From the IMG/VR virus record IMGVR_UViG_3300045738_001664, positions 1-34,382 of that record: a stretch of DNA of 34,382 bases. One strand, 5' to 3'. Below the pieces are notes generated by a model. It was not told the origin of the DNA. It searched no databases and saw nothing but the letters and a program-made list of their open reading frames with translations. Positions 1-7,654 of the stretch are shown here, one piece after another; the stretch's first letter is position 1; each line of letters opens with the position of its first letter. Position numbers and translations under genes: made by a program. Source of the stretch: a virus.

Positions 1-128
1 TGGTCACTTATTGGTTCCTTTGGACTATACATATGTTCGACGGGATTACTCAAGTTTCATAGTCGAACTGTTGATAGAAAGTAATTTTATAAACTAAGCC
101 GCTTCAACCAACACGATAAGGAGTAGAG
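1..128. other. leader region before the first complete gene
   Basis: No complete gene is visible. Two plus-strand frames are open from the window edge, one stopping at 82-84 and one at 95-97, so the 3' end of an upstream gene may lie here. The first would end in a hydrophobic stretch and a basic tail (a membrane-helix-like C-terminus), but such short open frames also occur by chance. A ribosome binding site (AAGGAG, 117-122) stands before the ATG at 129. No convincing promoter was found. Confidence 0.3.
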
Positions 129-1139
129 ATGAATACAATGATTCGTAATATGGCGATGGTATTGGCGATGTGCCTTGCGTCATTCGCACAGGCCCAAGAC
201 AAGTTAGTCCAACACTTACAAGATATAAGCGTTACAGTTAAATCTCCGGGATTATATGGTGAATCTCAAGGATCTGGAGTAATTGTTACAAGAGAATTAA
301 AGATATCTGAGGATGGCAATGAAACTGAAGTTGTTAACTTTGTGTGGACTGCTGCTCACGTTATTGATAATCTTAGATCAACAAGAACCGTTATAGAAAA
401 TGGACAGCCTAGAAAGATTATTGAGTTTAAAGACGCCCAGATAGTTCAAGAGCTTATAGAAAAGGGTCGTAAGGTTGGCGAGATCAAAATGGATGCTAAG
501 GTTATCAGGTATTCTGATTCTGAAGACGGTGAAGATCTGGCCCTGTTAATGATTAGAAAAAGAAATTTCGTCACTGCTTCCGCTAAATTCTACCTAGAAG
601 GCGATAAGATTGTTCCAATCGGAACAGAGCTTTTTCATGTGGGTTCCCTGCTGGGGCAGACGGGAGCCAATTCTATGACTCGTGGTATTATGTCCAAGGT
701 GGGAAGAGTCCTTGATCTTGGTTCTAGCGGCGGAGTAGTGTTTGATCAAACAACCGTGACTGCATTTCCCGGATCTTCTGGTGGGGGTGTATACTTTTCT
801 GATAGAAACGAGGAACATGCTGGCAAGTATGTCGGAATGCTTGTAAGAGGTGCCGGAGAAGGGTTCAACTTTATTGTTCCAGTTCGCAGGATGAATGAGT
901 GGGCTGAGTCCGTCGAAGTACAATGGGCCTTAGACGATTCTGTTGCAGCCCCGTCTATTGAAGAACTGTTAGAGCAACCCATTGAAGATGCTAGCTTTAC
1001 CCCCAAAGAAGAAAAGGAAGAGAATAATAAAAGTCTTGGTATTAAGTTTATGATTGTAGAGAGAATTTATAGACAGTATCAGGATCAGGATCAGAATCAA
1101 GATACCAGCATAGTTCCTTACCTTAAGCGGCAAGACTAG
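129..1139 (+). CDS. exported trypsin-like (HtrA-type) serine protease
   Basis: This 336-residue protein reads as a secreted or periplasmic chymotrypsin-fold protease. Residues 1-22 form a signal peptide with a positive start, a hydrophobic core and an AQA cleavage site. The fold opens with a GSGVIV strand (48-53). The catalytic triad is visible: His77 in TAAHVID, Asp136 in EDLALL, and Ser217 in PGSSGGG. After about residue 275 comes a charged low-complexity tail with a Q/D-rich run near 318-327. No PDZ domain is seen, so it is not a full-length DegP/HtrA. The ATG follows AAGGAGTAGAG, a good ribosome binding site. It is first in a run of four small exported or membrane genes. The protease call is firm. 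The target is unknown: it could act on host envelope proteins or in maturation of phage or glycan-related proteins. Confidence 0.85.
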   Translation: MNTMIRNMAMVLAMCLASFAQAQDKLVQHLQDISVTVKSPGLYGESQGSGVIVTRELKISEDGNETEVVNFVWTAAHVIDNLRSTRTVIENGQPRKIIEFKDAQIVQELIEKGRKVGEIKMDAKVIRYSDSEDGEDLALLMIRKRNFVTASAKFYLEGDKIVPIGTELFHVGSLLGQTGANSMTRGIMSKVGRVLDLGSSGGVVFDQTTVTAFPGSSGGGVYFSDRNEEHAGKYVGMLVRGAGEGFNFIVPVRRMNEWAESVEVQWALDDSVAAPSIEELLEQPIEDASFTPKEEKEENNKSLGIKFMIVERIYRQYQDQDQNQDTSIVPYLKRQD

Positions 1140-1151
1140 AGGGTGTCTACA

Positions 1152-1460
1152 ATGAAATTTCTTAAGTATGCAGTTTGTGTTCTTTTTACTCTTGCGTTGG
1201 CTAACTTAGGTCTTACTGGTTACGTGTACAATGAATCACAAAAACCTGTTCACCTTGATATTAAAGTGCCCGCAGTGCCCCTGAGTCCAGTATTAATGCA
1301 AATGCTAGATAAGAGCAAGATAAGAGACAGCCATATTATGCAGGCTATATTAGTGTCACACCACAACGATGGAATACATCCCCCGGGGCAGCATCCGATG
1401 TGTCCGCTGTGTAATATGATAAAGGAAGCACTACCACAAATAAAAACCGCTCAAAGATAA
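1152..1460 (+). CDS. small single-span membrane protein with a CPLC motif
   Basis: This 102-residue protein was not matched to a named family. The ATG at 1152 is preferred over a GTG at 1143. Residues about 5-27 form one hydrophobic helix, so it is an N-terminally anchored membrane protein or has an uncleaved signal. The rest is soluble and ends in a His-rich segment followed by HPMCPLCNMI, where Cys-x2-Cys could bind metal or be redox-active. The plan (N-terminal helix, 50-60 residue linker, His residues, then a CPxC motif) is shared with the 134-residue protein at 20001-20405, although overall identity is low. It starts 12 bases after the protease and is probably co-transcribed with it. Confidence 0.6.
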   Translation: MKFLKYAVCVLFTLALANLGLTGYVYNESQKPVHLDIKVPAVPLSPVLMQMLDKSKIRDSHIMQAILVSHHNDGIHPPGQHPMCPLCNMIKEALPQIKTAQR

Positions 1461-1471
1461 AGGCTGTTTAA

Positions 1472-1630
1472 ATGAGGTTCCACAAGTCTCAGCAGTCTGC
1501 CACCTCACCTGTAAAATACTGCCTAGAGTTGTCTCTAGAGGAATTAGAAAAGGTGAAGGCAGAAGTCATGAAAATTATTCAAATTACTAAATCAACACAG
1601 AAGGATAGCGAATGTACAAAAGAATATTAA
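1472..1630 (+). CDS. small hypothetical protein, 52 residues
   Basis: An ATG 11 bases after the previous stop opens a 52-codon frame, with AAAGG about nine bases upstream as a possible ribosome binding site. It ends inside the next gene with a 19-base overlap. The product has a Ser/Gln-rich start and then a charged amphipathic helix (LSLEELEKVKAEVMKII). It fills what would otherwise be a 150-base gap in a very compact operon, which supports it. Its function is unknown and no family was recognised. Confidence 0.45.
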   Translation: MRFHKSQQSATSPVKYCLELSLEELEKVKAEVMKIIQITKSTQKDSECTKEY

Positions 1631-1956
1631 AATGGGCAATGTGGACTTGTATTATTCTTGGTGTTGGTGTATTTACAATAAACAAGTGTTCTGCACAAAA
1701 TAACTTTCAGCATCACCACGGCGGACGGTGGCACTCGCACCCACACAACCGGTTTCATTATCACAACAGGGTTACATACTATCCTGTCGTCCAGTGGTTT
1801 CCATATGGAACGAATTTGAGCGTTGGCCCCGTTATTGTTTCCCCAGATAGAAGATACGTGAGAATTGGGATTAATATGAACTTCTCGTCTATCACTGGAT
1901 TTAGCACGTTTAATTATAGAACGGGCAAATCTAGGTGGCACCCCAATAACAAATAA
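1612..1956 (+). CDS. His-rich exported protein
   Basis: This 114-residue protein has an N-terminal signal or anchor (hydrophobic residues about 8-23, followed by CSAQ, a plausible signal-peptidase site). The start of the mature part is His-rich (HHHGGRWHSHPHNRFHYHN), suggesting metal binding. A conserved-looking tail follows: VSPDRRYVRIGINMNF, then STFNYRTG. The VSPDRRYVRI-type segment resembles one I know from secreted Planctomycetes proteins, where it precedes a short Phe-rich strand; this is recognition from memory, not a search. Ribosome binding site AAGGAT lies seven bases before the ATG. It may be a virion-external or host-envelope protein; its role is unknown. Confidence 0.65.
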   Translation: MYKRILKWAMWTCIILGVGVFTINKCSAQNNFQHHHGGRWHSHPHNRFHYHNRVTYYPVVQWFPYGTNLSVGPVIVSPDRRYVRIGINMNFSSITGFSTFNYRTGKSRWHPNNK

Positions 1957-1965
1957 GGAGATAAA

Positions 1966-2343
1966 ATGCCAATACCATCTAAAAGAAAAGGCGAAGACCC
2001 CAAGACATTTATGTCTCGCTGTATGGGCGATGACGTTATGAATAAGGAATATCCAGATCAATCCCAGAGGTCTTCTATCTGCATGGGCAAGGCCACAGAG
2101 TATCTTGGTATTATTGAAGCGGCCGATTTTCAAATGGGTTATAAATCGGAATCAGACGAAAAGGCAGGCTATCCACCCAATTGCAATAAGGGGTATGTGG
2201 AAAAAAATGGAAAATGTGTTCCTGTCGAAAAAGAAGAGGCGTCCTTTAAGTACAAAGACCCAAAAACCGGCGAGATTTACGAATACAAATTCAAAGGTAT
2301 TTATAAAAAAAACGGTAGAACTTTGATCCCCGTAAGGGGGTAA
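1966..2343 (+). CDS. phage-type small protein with RCM-x-PDQ-C motif
   Basis: This 125-residue protein begins MPIPSKRKGEDPKTFMSRCM and continues with KEYPDQSQRSSICMGK. The pattern (PxPxKGE, F-x-x-RCM, KE-PDQ-QR-A/S-x-C) recurs in phage proteins, often near head or protease genes. The second half is a separate Lys/Glu-rich part containing PPNCNKGYVEKNGKCVPV, a small two-Cys loop, then KDPKTGEIYEY. The ATG follows AAGGAGATAAA, a strong ribosome binding site. The next gene starts eight bases after its stop. It supports the phage origin of the window. Its molecular role is not known to me. Confidence 0.65.
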   Translation: MPIPSKRKGEDPKTFMSRCMGDDVMNKEYPDQSQRSSICMGKATEYLGIIEAADFQMGYKSESDEKAGYPPNCNKGYVEKNGKCVPVEKEEASFKYKDPKTGEIYEYKFKGIYKKNGRTLIPVRG

Positions 2344-2350
2344 GTAAGGC

Positions 2351-4111
2351 ATGGCGTACAACGCTCTCGACTTATCTGGGTGCCAGTGTGAACAACCGAG
2401 GCATTGCCCAGTCTTTAATAAGGAGATGGGCATATCGCCCCCCAATTGGGAGTGGTGCCAGCACGCAAGTGAGGGCGAGAGAAAAAAACTATATGAATCT
2501 TGCTATCAACGGGTTCGTAAGTTAAAGACACAAAAACATCGTGTCCCAATAATGCAGTTCTTCGATGAATTGCCCCCACAAGAAAATGACATAGCTCTTT
2601 GTGTTATTCCCGCCAACTGGAACGCATCTCAACAGCTAACAGAAACAAGGAGGTCGTTAGTCAGCTACGCCAAAAGGTGCAAGGCCGATTATATAGAACT
2701 ATCTGGCGACCAGTGCGAAGAATGGCCAATGGCCAACAAGTATAGACTACATCAGGTCACGACTAGATACAAAAAAACACTCTATGTAGACTGTGACGTG
2801 GTGATCAAAAAAGAAGCACCAGATATCTTCAAGCTAACCCCAGACGATAAAATATCTGCTTTTAATGAATTTGAAATCCACCCCGAAAACGGGTGGGTCA
2901 GAGAAGAACAAGAAATCATATCTTTCAAGCTAAATCTAGCTTCCATCGAGGTCGGCCTTGGGGTTAAAATGCTAAATGGTGGCGTTATGGTTATACCACA
3001 ATCATTAGCAGATTACTACAAACAGCCCAGCCAGCCATATCCTAGAATATGGTGTTTCGATCAGCACTTTCTCACTCTCACTCTTCCTGACGACAAATTC
3101 TTTAATTTAGACGAAAAGTTCAACACTGAATATATATCTAGAGAATTCTGGTCAAAGCTAGGAGAAAGTTACTTTGTACACATTAATAATTGCAAAGATA
3201 GTCATCTTAGAGAAATTCTAATAAAAAAAATCTGCGAGAACAGTCTTTCGGGTAATAATACCCCTAATTATTCTTTATACTCCACGCTGTATTCTGCCCT
3301 TGCAACGCATTGTGGTAAGTGTCCAGATCACGATGCAACGAGGTGCGTTAACTTTGTCAACAAGCATTGCGAAGCTGGTCAAGACGCCGACACTTCTTCT
3401 GTCCAAATATTAACCCTAGGCCACAGCCAAGAACAGTTTGACTCCATCGAGGACAGAGATTATATAAAAAAAATCAATTTAAACGAGCTAGATACAGATT
3501 ACGGAAACGAGTGGGGAGAAGCTAGAATTTTTGACGTAGATTTTGACTCGATATTCTCTAGGGATAAAACCTTTTTAGGCACTGTTACAGCCTCTTGGAA
3601 TAAAAAATATACAGGATGGCATCCTATTGACAAGTTTGAAAAGTGGGCTTCTGCTTCAGCCTTGACGAGATCTAAAAGTAAAAAGTTTATAATAGGTTCT
3701 CACGTAGATTGTGTGTGCTCTTGGTATGCGGGACATAGGATATTTAGCGATATAATCTTTAAAAACTTTACTTATAAGTATCTGTACAAATTTATGAAAT
3801 CAATTGGACTCCAACCAAATCATGGAAAAGTCACGGCCGCCAATCAGATCATCGCACACAGGGATACCGTAAAGAGTATTTTTAACTTTATGAAAGACAA
3901 TGAAGCGTTAGAAAGAACTAGGTTTTTCCTAAAAAGACATAAACTTGAAGGGAGGTCGGAATACTACGATAAGAGAAAACCGGCGTACTTTATGGAATTT
4001 GTCAGCCTTCTTTGGTACTGTAACCAAGATGATTTGATGTTCTCGCCCCAAGAACCACCAGCAACGGAGTGGTATCAACCCCAAGAAATGAACAAGCGGG
4101 TGGACTGGTAG
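2351..4111 (+). CDS. two-part glycosyltransferase with Cys-rich segments
   Basis: This 586-residue protein has four visible parts. Residues 1-60 are Cys-rich (CQCEQPRHC, WCQHAS, a later Cys), perhaps a metal-binding knob. Residues about 75-290 look like a GT-A transferase of the GT8 type: YVDCDVVI with Asp147 and Asp149 as the DxD metal/sugar-nucleotide site, then MLNGGVMVIP, then FDQHFLTL. Residues about 315-345 hold a second Cys cluster (HCGKCPDHDATRCVNF). Residues 350-586 form a further domain (NLNELDTDYGNEWGEAR, GSHVDCVCSWYAGHR, ATEWYQPQEM) of a type I cannot name. A fusion of two transferases is possible. It is followed 38 bases later by the mutase, so it may use a furanose or hexose donor. 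The transferase call rests on the DxD region. Confidence 0.7.
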   Translation: MAYNALDLSGCQCEQPRHCPVFNKEMGISPPNWEWCQHASEGERKKLYESCYQRVRKLKTQKHRVPIMQFFDELPPQENDIALCVIPANWNASQQLTETRRSLVSYAKRCKADYIELSGDQCEEWPMANKYRLHQVTTRYKKTLYVDCDVVIKKEAPDIFKLTPDDKISAFNEFEIHPENGWVREEQEIISFKLNLASIEVGLGVKMLNGGVMVIPQSLADYYKQPSQPYPRIWCFDQHFLTLTLPDDKFFNLDEKFNTEYISREFWSKLGESYFVHINNCKDSHLREILIKKICENSLSGNNTPNYSLYSTLYSALATHCGKCPDHDATRCVNFVNKHCEAGQDADTSSVQILTLGHSQEQFDSIEDRDYIKKINLNELDTDYGNEWGEARIFDVDFDSIFSRDKTFLGTVTASWNKKYTGWHPIDKFEKWASASALTRSKSKKFIIGSHVDCVCSWYAGHRIFSDIIFKNFTYKYLYKFMKSIGLQPNHGKVTAANQIIAHRDTVKSIFNFMKDNEALERTRFFLKRHKLEGRSEYYDKRKPAYFMEFVSLLWYCNQDDLMFSPQEPPATEWYQPQEMNKRVDW

Positions 4112-4149
4112 CATGCTATACAACAAAGAGAAGAACACTAAGGGTGGGT

Positions 4150-5247
4150 ATGACCTTGAAATATGACTATCTAATAGTGGGCTGTGGGTTATTTGGATCA
4201 ACCTTTGCTCGACAAGCTACCGATGCTGGAAAAAAGTGCCTCGTAATAGATAAGAGGGGTCATATTGGCGGAAACGTATTTACTGAAAACAAGGCCGGTA
4301 TACATGTTCACAAATACGGCCCTCATATTTTTCATACAAATTCTCAGGAGATATGGAATTACGTTAATCAGTTTGCGGTGTTCAATGATTATAAACACAC
4401 GGTCAAAGCTAGTTATAATGACCAACTGTATTCTTTCCCAATCAATCTTTATACGCTAGAGGAACTGTGGGGCAAACACGACAAAGACACCCTGCTATCT
4501 ATTTTAGATACAAAAAGAGTCAAAGTTGAACAACCAAAGAATTTCGAGGACTGGATGTTGAATCAAGTTGGCGAGGAAATATACCAAAAGTTTTTTTATG
4601 GCTACACAAAAAAGCAATGGTCTAGGGAGCCGCGAGATCTACCGACCTCCATCGCAAGAAGACTTCCAGTTAGAGATAACTACGACAACAGATACCACAA
4701 GGATCGCTACTCTGGTATTCCTATTGGGGGGTATACTGCCATGATGGAAAATATCTTGGACGGAATTCAGGTAGAGTTAGGGCAAAACTATTTTAATAAT
4801 CGTGACTATTATGATGGTTTAGCAAAAAGGGTTGTCTATACGGGTGCTATAGATGATTTCTTTGATCACCAATGTGGCACCTTAGACTGGAGGTCTCTAA
4901 GGTTTGACGAAGAAGTACACGCCAAGAAATACTACCAGTGTGTTGCACAAATAAACTATACAGATTACAACGTGGGATTCACTAGAATAGTGGAGCATAA
5001 GCACTTCAACGACAATGCCGAAATTAACCACACGATAATAACTAAGGAATACCCCGAAGACTACAGGGTAGGAATGGAAAAATACTACCCGATCAACGAC
5101 GAGAAAAATAAAATTCTGTACAGACAATATAGGAAAATGATACCCCCCAAGTACGTGTTTGGGGGTAGATTAGCTGAATATAAATATTACGACATGGATC
5201 AGATAATAGGGTCTTCAGCCAATAAAGCTGAAAAAGAACTGAAATAG
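4150..5247 (+). CDS. glf: UDP-galactopyranose mutase
   Basis: This flavoenzyme interconverts UDP-galactopyranose and UDP-galactofuranose in the cytoplasm, supplying furanose donors for glycans. The 365-residue length fits the family. An FAD-binding GxGxxG (Gly11, Gly13, Gly16) in a Rossmann start is followed by DKRGHIGGNVFTE. Family-typical segments follow: HKYGPHIFHT, FPINLYTLEELWG, YTKKQWSREPRDLP, and a C-terminal FGGRLAEYKYYDMDQ. The ATG at 4150 is chosen because the mutase fold begins there and a purine-rich AGGGTGGG lies just upstream; an earlier in-frame start would add 27 unrelated residues. It lies between two-domain transferase 2351-4111 and the polymerase promoter, separate from the main glycan block. 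The assignment is firm. Confidence 0.93.
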   Translation: MTLKYDYLIVGCGLFGSTFARQATDAGKKCLVIDKRGHIGGNVFTENKAGIHVHKYGPHIFHTNSQEIWNYVNQFAVFNDYKHTVKASYNDQLYSFPINLYTLEELWGKHDKDTLLSILDTKRVKVEQPKNFEDWMLNQVGEEIYQKFFYGYTKKQWSREPRDLPTSIARRLPVRDNYDNRYHKDRYSGIPIGGYTAMMENILDGIQVELGQNYFNNRDYYDGLAKRVVYTGAIDDFFDHQCGTLDWRSLRFDEEVHAKKYYQCVAQINYTDYNVGFTRIVEHKHFNDNAEINHTIITKEYPEDYRVGMEKYYPINDEKNKILYRQYRKMIPPKYVFGGRLAEYKYYDMDQIIGSSANKAEKELK

Positions 5248-5259
5248 CTCAGAATCAAC

Positions 5260-5288
5260 TTGACTATTTGTCTATTCTAGACTATTAT
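5260..5288 (+). promoter_or_regulatory. sigma70-type promoter before the replication genes
   Basis: TTGACT (5260-5265) and TATTAT (5283-5288) are separated by exactly 17 bases, close to the TTGACA/TATAAT consensus. It lies in the 90-base gap between the mutase stop and the polymerase start at 5338, with an untranslated leader of roughly 40 bases. Spacing and position make it the best promoter in the window. It would drive the split polymerase and exonuclease genes using host RNA polymerase. Confidence 0.75.
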
Positions 5289-5337
5289 ATTTAGGTTGAC
5301 CACCGCTGTTGAATTTGAAATATTGAAAGGAAAAGGA

Positions 5338-6960
5338 ATGAAGTGGTTCCCGCTGTGTAACTACACGCATTATTCTTTACAACGAGGCTTCTCTAAGCCC
5401 AAAGACCTAGCAAAAAAGTGTGCTGACAACTCTTATCCGGCCTGTGGCATTGCAGATTACAAATCAATATCTGGTGCCGTCTCTTTTTATCAGGCTTGTA
5501 ACGCAAGCAGCATTAAGCCAATTATAGGCTGCTCTTTTGATGGTTTTACCCTGTTCGCCAAGAATAAACAGGGCTGGTTTGATTTAATTCAGCTTGTATC
5601 TTCTATTGATTCTAAGGGCGAGGTTAACAGACCTTTACTAGTTGAAGTAGCCAATAAAGGAAACTTGATTTCCGTTGCTAAAGACGAGGCTAGCTCTCCC
5701 GTTCGCGGTGAAGATTTCTACGAAAAATCAGAAGCGTTCATGTCTATCTACTACACAGATAAGGATCATGCCCCCTTACACAGAATTACCCTGTGCTCTG
5801 GGATGAAGACCACGCTCCCAAAAATTAAAAAGGCGATCTCGGATAAAGAAGATGTAGAAAATAGTGTCTTTTTTGAGTCGAACGATTTCTACCTCAAAGA
5901 CAAAACAGAAATATCAAGACTCCTTATAGAAGATCCCAAGATGGATCTATTTCATAATATATTTGACAAATGTGAAAACTATAACATACTTAGCCAACCA
6001 ATCCTGCCTAAGTTTGAAACACCTAATGGGGAGTCTCAAAAAGATTACTTGAGAAATTTGGCTAGAGAAGGATGGGTGAAGAAGCTATCACACAAGATTA
6101 CAGATCCAGAGGAAAAGAAAGTCTACGGAGACCGATTCAAGCAGGAGTTTGAAGTCATAGAACAGGCTAATCTTTTCGGATATTTCTTAATTGTTCGTGA
6201 TATCATTAAGTATGTGGAGGGGCAAGGATGGCTAGCCGGTCCGGGTCGTGGTTCAGCCGCAGGTTGCCTCATCTCCTACCTCGTAGGTATTACACAAATA
6301 GACCCAATCGAATTTGATCTTTTGTTTGAAAGATTCTATAACGCAGGAAGAAATACTGAGGGTCACATCTCGTTGCCCGACATTGATATGGATGTTCCGG
6401 GTGGCAAACGCGATGAGATTATCACATACCTTAAAGATAAGTATGGACACAACAATGTTAGTCAGATGATTACTTTTGGCAGACTTCAGGGGCGAAGTGC
6501 CCTAAAAGAAGTACTGCGTGTCAACAACGCTTGCGGGTTTAGTGAAATGAATGAAATTACCAAGTCCATTCCAGATGAAGCTGCTATATCTGACCAGCTT
6601 GCAGACATGGATGCCGATGACCGATCCATTATTAAATGGTCTTTGCTAAACCATGCAGATGAACTGCGTGATTATTGCTTTGTAAACGACAGGGGAGAGC
6701 TTGAAGGTGATTATGCCGAATTTTTTCAACAGGCAATAAGCATCGAGGGCACTTTCAAAACACAGGGAAAGCACGCGGCTGGCGTTGTTATTTCAGCTGA
6801 AGAACTGTATACAGTTTGCCCTATGGTTAATCCTAAAAGCGGAGTAGAAAAAATAGCCGGACTTGAGATGGCAGACTTAGAAGCTCTTGGGCACGTCAAG
6901 TTTGACGTTCTGGGTATCAATCTTTTAGATAAACTAATGATGATCAAGGAGTTAATATGA
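5338..6960 (+). CDS. dnaE: DNA polymerase III alpha, N-terminal piece (PHP, palm, thumb)
   Basis: This is the first half (540 residues) of a C-family replicative polymerase. A PHP-like domain opens the protein; its metal-binding His residues are largely lost (PLCNYTHYSL, GIADYKSISGAVSFY), as in some bacterial DnaE. The core motifs follow: GYFLIVRDIIKY, LAGPGRGSAAGCLISYLVG and LPDIDMD with Asp348 and Asp350. GKHAAGVVI and HVKFDVLG, with the third catalytic Asp523, come after. The protein stops 17 residues past Asp523, near the palm/fingers boundary known from DnaE structures. The ATG at 5338 is preferred over a TTG 42 bases upstream; AAAGGAAAAGG precedes it. It overlaps the exonuclease gene by ATGA. 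It cannot polymerise alone, since the fingers lie in 7655-9214. It is about 550 residues, against about 1160 for the whole E. coli enzyme. Confidence 0.92.
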   Translation: MKWFPLCNYTHYSLQRGFSKPKDLAKKCADNSYPACGIADYKSISGAVSFYQACNASSIKPIIGCSFDGFTLFAKNKQGWFDLIQLVSSIDSKGEVNRPLLVEVANKGNLISVAKDEASSPVRGEDFYEKSEAFMSIYYTDKDHAPLHRITLCSGMKTTLPKIKKAISDKEDVENSVFFESNDFYLKDKTEISRLLIEDPKMDLFHNIFDKCENYNILSQPILPKFETPNGESQKDYLRNLAREGWVKKLSHKITDPEEKKVYGDRFKQEFEVIEQANLFGYFLIVRDIIKYVEGQGWLAGPGRGSAAGCLISYLVGITQIDPIEFDLLFERFYNAGRNTEGHISLPDIDMDVPGGKRDEIITYLKDKYGHNNVSQMITFGRLQGRSALKEVLRVNNACGFSEMNEITKSIPDEAAISDQLADMDADDRSIIKWSLLNHADELRDYCFVNDRGELEGDYAEFFQQAISIEGTFKTQGKHAAGVVISAEELYTVCPMVNPKSGVEKIAGLEMADLEALGHVKFDVLGINLLDKLMMIKELI

Positions 6961-7631
6961 ATCGTGATATAATTATGTTTGACTTTGAAACCGGTGGGCG
7001 TAATCCACTGCGTTGCCAGCCAACACAGCTTGCAGCAATTGCTCTAGATGGCAGAAACTTTCGACTTAAGGGTGAGTTCAACAGCTTAATGCGACCCATT
7101 CTTGATGACAAGAAAGCACTAAAGGCTGGCGTCGATCCGGTTGAAGAAGGAGCCTTAAAGGTTACTGGACAAACAAGGGCACAGCTAGCAAGGGCACCGC
7201 TACCCAAGGGGGTCTGGAAAAAGTTCTGCACATTTGTAAATAAATACAACTGGAAGGGTACGCCATACTTTGCCCCCATTCCAGCGGGTTTTAACATCAT
7301 CGGCTTCGATATGAAAATTGTCGATAGGCTCTGCAAAGAATATGGGCCTTGGGACGACAAAAGAGAATGCCAAAAGATATTTCACCAGATTTATAAAATT
7401 GATGTAATGGATGACGTATGGCTTTGGACAGAAGGCGACCCCAGCGTGAAGTCAATTAGCATGGATTCACTTAGAGAAAGGATGGGGTTGTCGTCAGAAA
7501 ATGCTCACGACGCATTACAAGACGTTAGGGATACAGCTAATATATTCATCAAGCTACAAAAATCCCGCAGGGCGGTGTATAGAAACATGAAGTTTGAGAA
7601 GGCGTTTGCTGACGGAAAATTATACGTTTAA
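6957..7631 (+). CDS. dnaQ: DnaQ-like 3'-5' proofreading exonuclease
   Basis: This 224-residue protein is a DEDDh exonuclease, the fold of the Pol III epsilon subunit. All five catalytic residues are present: Asp9 and Glu11 in FDFETGG, Asp118 in GFNIIGFD, and His184 and Asp189 in AHDALQDVRDT. It probably removes mismatched 3' ends for the phage polymerase. Its gene lies between the two polymerase pieces, overlapping the first by ATGA and ending 23 bases before the second, so all three should be made from one message in near-equal amounts. The fit is close: the polymerase PHP domain looks metal-free and thus unable to proofread itself. A clamp-binding motif was not identified. No homing-endonuclease features are present, so it is not an ordinary selfish insertion. 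Confidence 0.92.
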   Translation: MNRDIIMFDFETGGRNPLRCQPTQLAAIALDGRNFRLKGEFNSLMRPILDDKKALKAGVDPVEEGALKVTGQTRAQLARAPLPKGVWKKFCTFVNKYNWKGTPYFAPIPAGFNIIGFDMKIVDRLCKEYGPWDDKRECQKIFHQIYKIDVMDDVWLWTEGDPSVKSISMDSLRERMGLSSENAHDALQDVRDTANIFIKLQKSRRAVYRNMKFEKAFADGKLYV

Positions 7632-7654
7632 TTATGTTGTTGGGTTGAATTTTA

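Noticed and set aside
1-97. 3' end of an upstream gene
   Set aside because: Two frames are open from the edge and neither can be preferred, so no gene is claimed.
4069-4149. N-terminal extension of the mutase
   Set aside because: It would overlap the previous gene and add residues unrelated to the flavin fold; the ATG at 4150 has a better upstream site.
6944-7360. 138-residue minus-strand open frame over the exonuclease
   Set aside because: It is the shadow of a gene with all catalytic residues intact on the plus strand.
6957-7654. Intein or intron interrupting the polymerase gene
   Set aside because: The inserted stretch is a complete DEDDh exonuclease with its own start and stop; no splice-site residues (Cys/Ser start, His-Asn end) and no room for intron RNA folds were seen.
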